Positions 51,501 to 60,385 of a DNA stretch of 64,000 bases are shown piece after piece. Source of the stretch: Asterias rubens (lineage: Eukaryota > Echinodermata > Asteroidea > Forcipulatida > Asteriidae); assembly GCF_902459465.1 (NCBI RefSeq), contig NC_047063.1:8369343-8433342 (forward strand). Direction: 5' to 3'. Below the pieces are notes generated by a model. That model worked only from the letters and a program-made list of their open reading frames with translations. It did no database searches and was not told the DNA's origin. Position 1 is the first letter of the stretch. Each line of letters begins with the position of its first letter. The position numbers were made by a program, and so were the translations under genes.

Positions 51501-52634
51501 TCAAGGCATTACACAGACATGGCCTGGACAGAGGCGGATGTGTGAGGGCGCTGTACTGCATCCCACACGGACTGCGGCAGTTCTACATTCATGCCTTCTG
51601 CAGTTTGGTGTGGAACCATATGGCTAGTGAGAGATTGAGGTTGTACGGGTGCAAGGTTGTAGCCGGGGACCTGGTGCTGATGGGGAACGACAAGCAGGGG
51701 ACTAGGGATAAGGTTGGTAATATCATTCATGGTTCATACTACCTACGAATGCTTAGTGCAAAGCGAATTTCCTTGCGTCACAATTGGAAAGGGAGGGTAC
51801 CGATTATTGCGACACCAAAATTCGCTCTGCATAAAATTTTCATTTTAGAAAACTCAGGAATTTTACCATTGTTTGCTTTTAACTTTTGCAGTTACGACCG
51901 ATAATAATTATTTATCTAATAATTTTGTCTTCTTTAAGATTCACGAGGTCTCCGAAGAGGATGTCCAAAATGCTGTCTTTTCCATCCAGGATGTTGCCTT
52001 GCCGTTGCCCGGCAACAGCATCCGGTATCCAGGCAACAGGGTGGGCGATGCTTACAAGGATTACATGGAGAAGGTGGATTTAGGATCATGCACATATCGC
52101 GTAACAGATCTTCAGGTGAACATCCCGGGGGATTATCGGCGGCTCGTAAGACGACCAGAAGATCTCCACTGGCAGCTTGAGAGGTCTGGAGAAAGTTCAG
52201 GTCAAAGTTCAGGTCAAAGGTCATATAGGGATATCTCAGATACTGAGCTCCTGAGACGACCCGAAGATCTCCGCTGGCAGCTCGAGAAATCAGGAAAAAG
52301 TTCAGGTCAACGGTCAGATGGGGATAGGTCGAAAACTGAGAGAGCTAAGATTGGATCTCCGTCTCGGGACGATGAATGTCGTTTTGATGGGGACAAATAT
52401 CCAACATTGAACGGTGATCTCGACAGCTCCGGTCGGGCCTTGAACACGAACTATCCCAAAAGCATCTCTGAAATTCTGCCTTTGACGGAAAGTGCCCCCC
52501 TTAAAATAGAACAAGATTTCTGTAAGAAACCTGATAGCCATTTACTGGTAAATACAAGGAATTTGAGAATAAAATTTAAGCTGCCAACCTCGACTTATGC
52601 AACTGTATTTCTCAGAGAACTAATGAAAAGATGA
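45574..52634 (+). CDS. PUS7L: PUS7-like pseudouridine synthase (TruD family)
   Basis: TruD-family enzymes isomerise uridine to pseudouridine in RNA. Six coding exons join in phase: 45574-46636, 47534-47693, 49424-49637, 50194-50298, 51356-51712 and 51939-52634, giving 864 residues (human PUS7L about 701). An in-frame TGA lies just upstream of the ATG. The start has the family motif GFRGEIKTYPEDFRVTEVD. Exon 2 holds FTLRKENLE and the catalytic block FSYAGIKDKKAVT with the nucleophilic Asp. Later exons carry GDLTGNVFDILIRD, GFVNYFGEQRFG, LALMPKNK, LKALHRHG and FYIHAFCSLVWN. The end YATVFLRELMKR matches human YATVCLKEIMK. Similarity points to PUS7L more than PUS7. The extra length comes from a longer acidic segment in exon 1 and a tandem repeat in exon 6. 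Exon 2 has a weak donor (AAAAAG|GTTTTA). Confidence 0.95.
46773..47131. mobile_element. Inner foldback element 1
   Basis: Arms of about 165 bases: AATGTCCACAGATTAACACT ... GTAAAACAATGTCATGAAAA pair with TTTTCATGACATTGTTTTAC ... AATCTATGGACATT, with a short A/T-rich centre. Confidence 0.9.
47133..47352. mobile_element. Inner foldback element 2
   Basis: Ends TTTGAATTCCTCAAACT and AGTCTGAGGAATTCAAA enclose GTTGCGATGTCACATGATTA with its diverged complement (CCATGTGACATAGCAACTG). Confidence 0.85.
47775..48065 (-). mobile_element. tRNA-derived SINE, about 290 bp
   Basis: On the minus strand TGGTCCAGTGGTTAAGAGC (A box) and GTGGGTTCGAATCCCAG (B box) are followed by a body holding CAAGATGCTTTACTGTAATT and a 3' part shared with 55612-55895. 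It lies in PUS7L intron 2, antisense to the gene. Confidence 0.8.
48066..48700. other. PUS7L intron segment, unclassified
   Basis: A diverged duplication is visible: GTGCGTTCAATTAGCTTTGA near 48087 and ATGCGTTCGTATAGCTTTGA near 48140. Otherwise nothing was recognised. Confidence 0.35.
48714..48990 (+). repeat. Family A MITE, truncated
   Basis: It starts TTAAAGGCACTTGACACCTT and breaks off after CTCTCCATTGCTCTTTACCA, where a second copy begins. Confidence 0.75.
48996..49371 (-). repeat. Family A MITE
   Basis: It starts GGGAAGGTACACATTTGGTA and ends AATAGTGTACCTTCCCTTTAA. The ends AAGGTACAC resemble family C more than the usual AGTGGACAC, so this copy may belong to an intermediate subfamily. 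It stops about 50 bases before PUS7L exon 3. Confidence 0.75.
49670..49785. repeat. Family E repeat
   Basis: It starts CCAAATTTCTTAAAGCCTG and holds TTGCTAAGCACAGAAA, GGTAACCAGCCAAAAG and GTGACTGGTGCCCC. Confidence 0.6.
49990..50130. repeat. AAAC-rich simple repeats
   Basis: Two runs of (CAAA)n-like sequence lie in PUS7L intron 3. The minus-strand ORF across it has a Cys/Leu-rich, repeat-driven sequence. Confidence 0.7.
50425..50665 (-). mobile_element. tRNA-derived SINE
   Basis: On the minus strand TAGATAGCTCAGTTGGTAGA (textbook A box) and GTTGGTTCAAATCCCACTC (B box) are followed by a body shared with 2030-2215. It lies in PUS7L intron 4. Confidence 0.8.
50735..51270 (-). mobile_element. 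Second SINE copy, interrupted, in PUS7L intron 4
   Basis: SINE blocks (AACAAAGACAAATTTAG, GAACTTGAACCTGCAACCTC) stop at about 50785 and resume near 51040-51270 (TTGGCAGTCCCAAT, GTCTTTGTTGGGGGTGCCAT, GAGCTATCTAGCC). The insert between them starts AAAGCCTTTGGACACTTTCG and resembles the foldback at 46773-47131 (ATTCACAGATTTAAAAATAA, GGGTTTACAGAAGGTAATGG). Confidence 0.6.
51939..52634 (+). CDS. PUS7L: PUS7L last exon with an internal tandem duplication
   Basis: After IHEVSEEDVQNAV and the conserved NIPGDYRRLVRRPEDLHWQL, the motif RRPEDLxWQLExSGxSSGQ is repeated once about 38 residues later, followed by an Asp/Arg-rich linker. Human PUS7L has a single corresponding segment, so the insertion sits between the last two conserved blocks and probably forms a surface loop. 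Confidence 0.9.
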   Translation: MHEVSEEDVQNAVFSIQDVALPLPGNSIRYPGNRVGDAYKDYMEKVDLGSCTYRVTDLQVNIPGDYRRLVRRPEDLHWQLERSGESSGQSSGQRSYRDISDTELLRRPEDLRWQLEKSGKSSGQRSDGDRSKTERAKIGSPSRDDECRFDGDKYPTLNGDLDSSGRALNTNYPKSISEILPLTESAPLKIEQDFCKKPDSHLLVNTRNLRIKFKLPTSTYATVFLRELMKR

Positions 52635-52744
52635 GATGACAAAACTACTCCCATGGACTTCCTTAGTACTTAAAGAAAGATCTTGTGATGAGACCACTAC
52701 AATGACTCTTTTAAGAGCGTTGAGAATACAGTCAGCTCTCGTTA

Positions 52745-53052
52745 AAGGCAGTGGACACTATTGGTAATTACTCAAAATAGTTATTGGCATAAAAACTTAT
52801 TTGGTAACGAGTAATGGGGAGCTGTTGATAGTATAAAACATTGTGAGAAATGGCTCCCTCTGAAGTAACAGTCTCGAAATCAGGCATCTGAAAGCACACA
52901 ACTTCGTGTGACCAGGTTTTTTTTCTTTCATTATTATCCCACAACTTCGACGACCAATTGAACTCAAATTTTCACAGGTTGGTTATTTTATGCATATGTT
53001 GAGATACACCAAGTGAGAAGACTGGTCACCAATAGTGTCCAGTGTCTTTAAG
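52745..53052 (-). repeat. Family A MITE downstream of PUS7L
   Basis: It runs from TTAAAGGCAGTGGACACTATT to AATAGTGTCCAGTGTCTTTAA, with an internal deletion removing the first GATTTCGAGACC arm. It starts about 110 bases after the PUS7L stop, probably within its 3' UTR. Confidence 0.8.
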
Positions 53053-53059
53053 AGTACTA

Positions 53060-53605
53060 CTAAGAAGAGGTGCTGCTAATAAAGAGTACATTCTTGAAGA
53101 CCCACATCCCACTTCTGCTTTGTGTTTCTTTGTTTTGCTGTCCTCGTGTGACCACATTCCTGGTATAACATGTACAAAGAGGTCATTTTGGCCAGTTCCA
53201 GTAACCTTGTTACAATGGGAGTCAACTGAAAATCCAAATCCAAATATTCTGTTTTTATTCTCTGTTCGGAGTGTCTGCTTATTGTGAATGAATGATACAT
53301 TTTTACCCAAGGCAACACTTCTTGTCTCCGCATTGAATTGCGGGCTAGATTGTAAGAAGGCTTCCATGAATATGTCAAAAGGGGACACCACCTGCTGCTG
53401 TAAGAGGCCTCTGGCCAGTCTAATATTCTTTCCTTCCTTGGCCCCGTGTTTCCTTTCATGTCTGTGTCCCCAATAGCAGTATTTTCACTTGACTTGCCGG
53501 GAAAAACAAGATTAAAACCATGATCAGCAATTGTTTGCGTGAATATTTTGTTTGATGAGAGATGTACATAGATGTTGCGCCTCCAGCGAAATGTTTGGTC
53601 ATTAA
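53060..53605. other. PUS7L downstream region, no recognised feature
   Basis: A 121-127 codon minus-strand ORF pair and shorter plus ORFs have no splice or family support. Confidence 0.3.
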
Positions 53606-53609
53606 CCCT

Positions 53610-54225
53610 GTCTGAACATTTGATATCATCTAGTGTGGTTTGGAATGATATACTATAAGATGATATTATGTGGTGAATGCATCTACAGTCAACCCTCCTA
53701 CTGTCTGACCAATCAATTTCCTTACTGTCACTATGACAGCTTGTATTGTCATATCATGTTGTGAATGCATCTACGCAGTCAACCCTCCTACTGTCAGACC
53801 ATTTAATATCATCCACTGTGGATTGAAATGATAAAGTATGTCAGCCAACAGTATGATATTGTGGTGAATGCATCTTTGCAGTACACAGTCAACCCTCCTA
53901 TTATCTGACCAATCAATAACGCCCATTGTAGTTTGTTGAAAGTGTCCGCCTGTACTTTGATATCATGTGGTGAATGTATGTACACAGTTCACATTCACCC
54001 TCCTACTGTCTGACCAATCAATTTCCTTCACTGTGGTTTGGAATGATAGATAAACTATGCCAGCCTGTATTATATCATGATATCATGTGGTGAATGCATC
54101 TACACAGTTCACATAGTCAACCCTCTTACTGTTTGACCCTTTAATATCGTCCACTGTGGTTTTGAATTATAAACTCTGCCAGCCTGCTACAGGCCAAAAT
54201 ATCATGTTGTGAATGAATAGCTTCA
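53610..54225. repeat. Degenerate minisatellite, unit about 90-120 bp
   Basis: About five and a half units. Each contains TGGTGAATGCATCTACACAG, AGTCAACCCTCCTACTGTCT, GACCAATCAAT, CACTGTGGTTTGGAATGATA and ATATCATGTGG in order, with small deletions and substitutions between units. Confidence 0.85.
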
Positions 54226-54544
54226 GTGTTCTTTGTTTGCAAATTATACATACGCCTTCAAAGACGGAACAAATACCAAAGAATGTAAATAAATTTGAGT
54301 ATTCTCATTTAAATATGTTTTATTTTTATTTTGTACATAACTGTTAAATAACAAAGAAGATTAAAACTAACAAAGCCATGGTAAAGAGTGTTTGCCTGTG
54401 ATTTGAAAGAAACCTTAAAAGGAGTACATAATACGTAAGTGACTTTGGTCATTCAGTTACAAACTAATGGCATAAATATAGTCACTTCGAACAAAACAGA
54501 AAGTGTGCAAGATTTTCAAGGAGCCATTTCATAAACTTGCCTTT

Positions 54545-54756
54545 AAGGGGCTTAAAGGGGCACTCTCATAATGATCATAGCAGACCTGTGGCTGTACATG
54601 GAATTATGAACATTAACCCAATTACACAATGTGCCCACCCCCTCCATAGATATGAAAAGGATGGAAGGCGTGCGCATGCTGTAACTGGGCGAGAGTTCAT
54701 AATTTCATGTGAAGCCAGAGGCCTGCTTTGATCATGATGACACAGCCCCTTTAAAC
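54545..54756. mobile_element. Foldback element, CTTAAAGGGGC ends
   Basis: CTTAAAGGGGCACTCTCATA pairs with the complement of ATGATGACACAGCCCCTTTA, continuing through GATCATAGCAGACCTGTGGC and AATTATGAAC. It is about 210 bases long. Confidence 0.85.
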
Positions 54757-55096
54757 ACGCTCTATTCAATCTAGACTAGAGTTAACATTATGTCGCTAAC
54801 CCCCACCCCTCTTAAAGAAAAAAAGCAATGCTTTGCAGGATACTTATATACAAAAAGTATATCATAATGTACCAATTTCTTTCCACTCTGTACAGCATAC
54901 AATTTGATTAAATACATTATGAAACTTGATAGATGTACCGGGATAAAGAATATATATTTTTTTTACCCTTACACCAATACAAGCACTATTGTTATACCTC
55001 GGTATCAAACTGCGACATTTGATTGGTCGAGAACCAATCACACGACGCGCAACAAAACGCATGTTACATGGCTCGACTGGCCGGGTAACATAAAAA

Positions 55097-55120
55097 GTGA
55101 TGTACACAGGTGTACATCAC
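55097..55120. repeat. 24-base near-perfect palindrome
   Basis: GTGATGTACAC and GTGTACATCAC flank a two-base AG centre. Confidence 0.9.
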
Positions 55121-55267
55121 CTTGATTTCCAGCGCTCTGTACGAAACAACCGCGGGTTCGAGGGTATTGTTTCTTGTTCGTCTGCTTATTAAACAATGAA
55201 TAGTCCGTCGTAATAATGTTTGAAGATGACAACAGAACTTCGAGAAGAGGAATAACAATTAAACAAA

Positions 55268-55425
55268 GGTATATCAAAACAATTGTTGCACGCTGTGACT
55301 GGGGTCCATGGGTTTTGTACACCCTCGAGGGGAAATGGCACCCTCGGCTTCGACTCGGGCGCCATTTTCCCCCTCGGGTGTACAAATTGCCATGGACCCC
55401 GTCACAGCGTGCAACAATTGTAACC
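55268..55425. repeat. Foldback element, about 75-bp arms
   Basis: CAATTGTTGCACGCTGTGAC and its complement bound the element, with GGGGTCCATGG and TTGTACACCC further in and a GC-rich centre around GCTTCGACTCGGGCG. Confidence 0.9.
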
Positions 55426-55611
55426 TGTATACTCGGTACAATTTCCCAGAGTTCTGCAACAGCTGGAGTCGGGACAGCCCAATCTTTACACTTCACAAAT
55501 CAGATATAGGGTCAGTTACTTCAGTTGGGATGAAATTAGGACCAATACATTAGTATAATAATGACTGCTACCGGTAATAACTAGTTCTTGTACAGCCCAT
55601 TTTACAATAAC

Positions 55612-55895
55612 CGTATCAATGTGCTTTACATTATTACCCAGGTTATTGGGCCAATAACATTCCTTTAATCTTTCTCAACTCACTGGGGAGTATACAGCCC
55701 TAAGCCTGCCGTGTGGCCCTAGTGGATTTTTCATACATAATATCAACCTCTACCCTTGCAGGTACCCATCCCTACCCCCGAGTGAAGAGAAGCAATTGTA
55801 GTTTAAGCATCTTGCTTAAGGAACTCAAACCCAAACTCCGATGACTTAACCACCAGAACTTGAATTTGATACTCTAAACCACCAGACCATGTTGA
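55612..55895 (-). mobile_element. tRNA-derived SINE (same family as 47775-48065)
   Basis: Shared blocks are TTCCTTTAATCTTTCTCA, AGTATACAGCCCT, ATCAACCTCTACCCTTGCAG, AGTGAAGAGAAGCAATTGTA and AGCATCTTGCTTAAGGA. The B box is more damaged than in the other copy. Confidence 0.75.
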
Positions 55896-55928
55896 AGACC
55901 AACACTGACTAGTGGTCACAAAACAGTC

Positions 55929-56007
55929 ATGTCTGAACTAGACTTCAGCAGTGACTACGGCTGGATTGCTAAAGGCCTTTTCTTCAGTGTTGTTGTTGTA
56001 GCCATAG
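55929..56007 (+). CDS. Candidate first coding exon of a small membrane protein
   Basis: ATG begins a 26-residue open stretch MSELDFSSDYGWIAKGLFFS followed by V-V-V-V-A-I, and a good donor ATAG|GTAAGC closes it in phase 1. The hydrophobic end would start a membrane helix. A possible partner exon at 58808 (acceptor ACATCAG) joins in frame to a second hydrophobic segment, but that acceptor is poor and BRK1 lies on the other strand in between. The family is not recognised. Confidence 0.25.
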
Positions 56008-56289
56008 GTAAGCCATAGCCGGTTGGGACATGCCCATATTATAGTTTAGCACCTCGAAGACATGACACAGTTTGATATCAAAATCTACTTAAGGTTCCAG
56101 ACCATTTCAGGTGATATTTTTGCCTTCTCATGATTCCAGTCAATGAGAAAAAATATAAAATAATGGGGAAGCAATTTACACAGTAAGAGTGAGTTTTTAA
56201 ATTACAAAGTCTGGTTTCTTGACTATAATATAATACAGTTATGTATAACTCCGTACAGTTGGGACTTTTATCCACCAGGCACCAGTCTC

Positions 56290-56316
56290 TCATGTCAAAG
56301 TTTCTCCTTTTGTGAC
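56290..56316 (-). CDS. BRK1: BRK1 terminal micro-coding exon
   Basis: Only eight codons and a stop follow acceptor CATTTCCTAG, reading V-T-K-G-E-T-L-T. It was found by searching for the known family terminus in phase with the upstream donor. Confidence 0.95.
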   Translation of the reverse strand, partial: VTKGETLT

Positions 56317-57500
56317 CTAGGAAATGACAGAAAATAAAACAAATGAAATAAGTACAAATATTGCATAATAGGGCAGTCAGGTTAGTGTAATTGTCTGTCG
56401 TGCCTTGCTTTCCACCTCTGACACCCTGGTTCGAATCCCATCGGGGGCACTATGGGTTTTCAGTCCCTGCCAGACTGCATGGGTTTTCCCTGGAATAATT
56501 CCCTGGGGTTTTCCTCCCACATCTGAGGCTGAAACTTCTTTCTTTGTCTTTCAATGTAAGAAGAGGGAGGATGGGTTTAATTTGGGGTCTCCCCAAACAA
56601 AAAGAGGGATGTAAACAAGGAGATTGCTTATTAATTTGTGTAGGATTATCTGTAACATGTAAAGTGTAAACAGTGTGTGTGTGTGTGTGGGGGGGGGGTA
56701 CTCCAAGAGCAATTATTAGATTCTTTTTGACCGTCTCCATGAATGATAGTGGAATGAACCATTGTTCTACATACAGGAGGAGGCAGGAGGGGAGGGGACA
56801 AATTGTTGTAACTTACTCTCGCTTCCAGATATTCGATTTGCCTCTCCAACGATGTCAGTTTTTCATTCAGCATCGCTAATCTTGATCTACAGGAGGTATC
56901 TAAAACAGGAGAAAAGGAATATAAATATAATGAGGAAATGGCTGGGAGGGAAATAAAACTCGGGGGGGGGGGTAACTTCTGGCCTAATTTCATGGTGACT
57001 ACTAACAGTCGAAGCCTCATTTAATTGAACCTGCACACACAATGATTGAAAAGCCAAAGTCAAAAGTCGTAAATTAACAACGGTTTAAGTGAAGGTAAGA
57101 AGTAGAAAAGCAGTAAAATAATTATGTTAAAAAGCAAAAAAGAAAAAAACACCAAACCAAACAAAAACAATGATACATTTATAAACATATCTACATAAAA
57201 TTAAAAAAAAACTTCAATAATTGGTGTCTGTTACTAGTGTTAAGTTCCTGCATGGAGGAAGAATATGATTCCTGTGAATTATTAAAAATAATAAATTCTA
57301 TCAAATTAAATCCATTGAAAAACAAAACACATCATCATTTTATACAACATTTATTTACTGCTGAACTTACCAAACGAATTGAGAAAATCTGCAATCTTTT
57401 TGATGTTTGTTGTGATGACTTCGATATATTCTCTGTTCACCCAGTCGTCTTGGATTTGTTGCTGGACTGTTGACTGAGGTGCATTTCGCATTCGAGACAT
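56290..57500 (-). CDS. BRK1: BRK1/HSPC300, WAVE regulatory complex subunit
   Basis: BRK1 is a small coiled-coil subunit of the WAVE complex, which couples Rac to Arp2/3 actin nucleation in the cytoplasm. Three exons join in phase: 57500-57371, 56899-56817 and 56316-56290, giving 79 residues (human 75). Conserved blocks are [20 protein letters not shown], the [20 protein letters not shown] junction and [11 protein letters not shown]. The last exon encodes VTKGETLT and TGA, identical to the human end. The only divergent part is the first dozen residues ([12 protein letters not shown]). The splice signals are TTTG|GTAAGT, GCGAGA|GTAAGT, and acceptors TGTTTTAG and CATTTCCTAG. Exon number and positions match the vertebrate gene as I remember it. 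Confidence 0.97.
56365..56645 (+). mobile_element. tRNA-derived SINE in BRK1 intron 2
   Basis: B box CCTGGTTCGAATCCCATCG lies near 56425. The preceding A-box half is weak (GGGCAGTCAGGTTAGTG). The body has TGGGTTTTCCCTGG and GGGGTTTTCCTCCC, as in 10795-10945. It is antisense to BRK1. Confidence 0.7.
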
Positions 57501-57780
57501 TTTTAACACAATTTTATCCTAATATTTCGGAGAAATTTAACGCCAGTTTCGCACTTCCTGGTTCTTGAAATCTGACTTTGTCACAAACTGTACGTTCGTA
57601 AATGTTATGAGGTAGTCCAAAACGTTTGCACCGCTAAATTCCATTCGTCTAATCTGGGTGTGTGTTCTGCAACTGTCCAACCAAAACTACCGACTCATGA
57701 TACTTCGGCGAAGCCAAAACGTTTATAACATCAGAACGTGTACTTCGCACAATCACAAATGGATTGAGTTCGGTCGCATG
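57500..57780. promoter_or_regulatory. Probable bidirectional promoter interval upstream of BRK1
   Basis: About 280 bases separate the BRK1 ATG (minus strand) from a possible plus-strand ATG at 57778. ETS-like ACTTCCTGG lies at 57562 and no TATA box is evident, as in many housekeeping head-to-head promoters. Transcription of the plus strand is not proven. Confidence 0.35.
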
Positions 57781-57858
57781 CGGTGTGTCACAATTTTGCT
57801 ACAAATCTTCGCCAGAATAATTCGTCTTCCTCGGCAATTCTTCCGCAAAAACAAGAAG
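57778..57858 (+). CDS. Candidate first coding exon, divergent from BRK1
   Basis: From ATG, 27 codons read MRCVTILLQIFARIIRLPRQ followed by F-F-R-K-N-K-K, closed by a good donor AAG|GTATGT. The amphipathic, Arg-rich N-terminus with a hydrophobic stretch could be a membrane anchor or mitochondrial presequence. The frame is open upstream to 57658. No downstream exon was identified, so the product remains unknown. Confidence 0.3.
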
Positions 57859-57919
57859 GTATGTCAGGAACTGACGAAGCACTTGCAACATAAGGTAGGG
57901 ATACAAGTAAATTAAATGT

Positions 57920-58650
57920 TTTTAGCGGTAATTTCAGAAGTTTTGTTTATAACCAACCAACGTGGGGAATTGATTGAAAAATGAAAGTGTGCGATTTTTA
58001 AAAACTGAATGTGAGAGTGGTCTTATGCTGTGTGTTTTTGTCATTTTATAAATTGTTAGTATAAGTGTCATATTTATAAGAACTTGGTGCTGTAATGTAC
58101 TGAAGGAAAAGTTTCCGTATGGCGCCACCACTTTTTCATTTGATATTATTTAAATATATATAGTATCTAATTGACCTCAATGAGATACCCCTTTTTGTAA
58201 ACAAAAATAGTGAAAAAGTGGTGCTGCCACTCGGAAAGTTATTTGTTCTGAATTGTGCAGTAAGAATAAGATTGTTAGAGGGGTTTGAGGTTTTATGGAA
58301 CGGTTTTATTTCCTACATCCATGAGTTATCATACTCCTACTTAAGTTCTAGCCTTGTTGTAGTAGGACCTAATTTAATATCAGTTAACCCCCTCCCCCCC
58401 CCCCCCTCTTGAAAAAAATATGTTGCATAGCTCTGGGGTTTCTGGTGTGAGGTACATTACACAAAATAGTTGAATATTGGTTGAGTAATGAATGCGAAAT
58501 GGTCGAATAGACCCAGCAGTAACACTGGAGAGTGGAAAAGTTACTCATTTAAATAGAAATGATACTTACTATAAAATGTTTTTTTTTTCCATTAATAATA
58601 TATAACAAGTGATTACCAAACACTTCCCTTGTTAAGGCAGTGGTGAAGAT
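57920..58650. other. Intergenic or intronic stretch, no recognised gene
   Basis: A short inverted pair (GTTTCCGTATGGCGCCACCACTTTTTCA near 58108 with GTGAAAAAGTGGTGCTGCCAC near 58210) and a poly-C run near 58390 were seen. Confidence 0.4.
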
Positions 58651-58917
58651 GAAAGTATTTATACATACAATATGAAAGTCTTTTGATTCAAGAGCATAAT
58701 TATATTATAACATTGAGGACATTCCTTTTGTGTATAATGTACATGATCCACTGTTGTACACTTTTCTGTTGGATACATCATGTGCAGTAGCCAGTACATT
58801 ACATCAGGCTTGCAACTTATCACCAAGGCCAAGGCCATTACTTTGATTACATTAGTCTTAGCCTTTGTGTTCATTGAAATGGTTTCCACAGAGACACTCA
58901 ATGACATAGCCATGGTC

Positions 58918-59585
58918 TACCCCTGCATCCACCCCCTCTTCGTAACTACCTCTAACCCCTTCCCCTGCCCCCACTCCTCCAAAGCCCTCAAAATATCCCC
59001 CCCCCCCCATTTCTCCAAACTCCTTGCCCTGACTCTCACCAACTTCCTAACCCGTCAAACCCCTTCCTCCAACCCCTCCGAATCCCCCACTCCTCTAAAC
59101 ACCTCCCCCCTTTACCTCCAACCGCCTTTACCCCCGACCCCCCCCCCCCCCAATTCTAAACCCCCTCCCAATTCTAAACCCCCGCCAACCCCCTTCCTTT
59201 CAACCCCTCCAACCCCCTTCCTTTCAACCCCTCCAAACCCCTCCGCTCCTCTAAACTCTTTCCCCTTTTACCTCCGACCCCCTCCTACTTCCAAACCCCC
59301 CACCTGCCAACCCCTTTTCTCCAACCCCCCATATCCCCCTCACTTATCCAAACTCCTTGCCCCTTTACCCCCCGACCTACACCAACTTCCAAACCCAGTT
59401 CCCCTGCCTCTCTACCCCCTACTCCAGCCTCCTCCCCAACTCCCTCCTCGTCCAATCCCCTTACTTCCGCCTCTGTCCCTCAGCAGTCACTCCAAACCAA
59501 CCCTGTTCTTCTGCTGGCTCCCACCCCCCCCCCCCAGCCTCCCTCATCCAACCCCCTTCCTCTTAGCCTCCTCTATCCCCATCCT
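58918..59585. repeat. Long C/T-rich (polypyrimidine) tract
   Basis: Nearly 670 bases are almost only C, T and A on the plus strand, built from variants of AACCCCTCC, CCCCCTTCC and TCCAAACCCC. The opposite strand is a G-run-rich polypurine-like strand. The 290-codon ORF over it is a Pro/Leu/Ser/Thr translation of the repeat. Confidence 0.9.
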
Positions 59586-60134
59586 CATACAAGCAAGGAT
59601 AATATTGCCATTGTTTTATCAGTTGCCGTGGGTTGATAATGCAGTGTGTTGATAGAACAAAGATGCGCTTGTAACTGTACAGTATACTTTCACACAATAA
59701 CAATAGAGTCGATACACTCTAGTCATGCTCGTAATGTGGTTTCAAACGCTTGGCCGATAGACCGTTCAATTCTCCTGCATATTTTTGAGACCATGGGTTT
59801 CCAAGTACAATTACTATAAAGGTAGGGTCATAGATTGGCTTTTGTCAACATAATGCTGATAAATGGGCAAAATTATAAGACAATTAATTAAAGTCACATG
59901 TGAAAGTTTCAGCTGATTGTTTACTAATAAAATTGAGAAACAAGCAAAAAGCATAACAGTGTTTTTGAATACTTGATTGTGGAATCCATCCAGGGTAAAA
60001 CCAAAAGTAAGAATCCATCATTTGCAAATGGACTCAACACTCAGAAATCTGAGAAACGATTCATTCATGAATCAATCATTAATTTACCAATGTATGACTC
60101 TACCTTTGCCATGTAACAGAAACAAAACTGCACA

Positions 60135-60385
60135 CATTAGCAGGGCCCAATTTCATAAAGCCTGTAAGCACAGAAATTTGCTTAGCATGAAATTTCTTCC
60201 TTGATGAGAAATTACCAAACAAAATGTAATTTGTTGCATATTGCTTGTTACTGGCATTGAGCTGTTGTTTGCAGTATCCTGAAAAACACGTGGAAATTTG
60301 GTTGGTAAATCTTGTTATTATCAAGAAAGAAATTTCATGCTAAGCAAATTTTTGCGCTTACAGACTTTATGAAGTTGGGCCCAGG
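60135..60385. mobile_element. Family E element, complete with terminal inverted repeats
   Basis: GGGCCCAATTTCATAAAGCC at the left pairs with the complement of GACTTTATGAAGTTGGGCCC at the right, then TTGCTTAGCATGAAATTTC with its complement. This is the best reference copy of family E (about 250 bases). Confidence 0.85.

Noticed and set aside
53026-53459. Two overlapping minus-strand ORFs of 121 and 127 codons downstream of PUS7L
   Set aside because: They overlap each other in different frames, one starts in a family A copy, and neither shows a family motif.
55038-55496. 152-codon minus-strand ORF and its overlapping partners
   Set aside because: They run through the foldback at 55268-55425, so the frames mirror each other.
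58780-59652. 290-codon plus-strand ORF rich in Pro, Leu, Ser and Thr
   Set aside because: It is a translation of the C/T-rich tract at 58918-59585; other frames are also open, and it has no domain.
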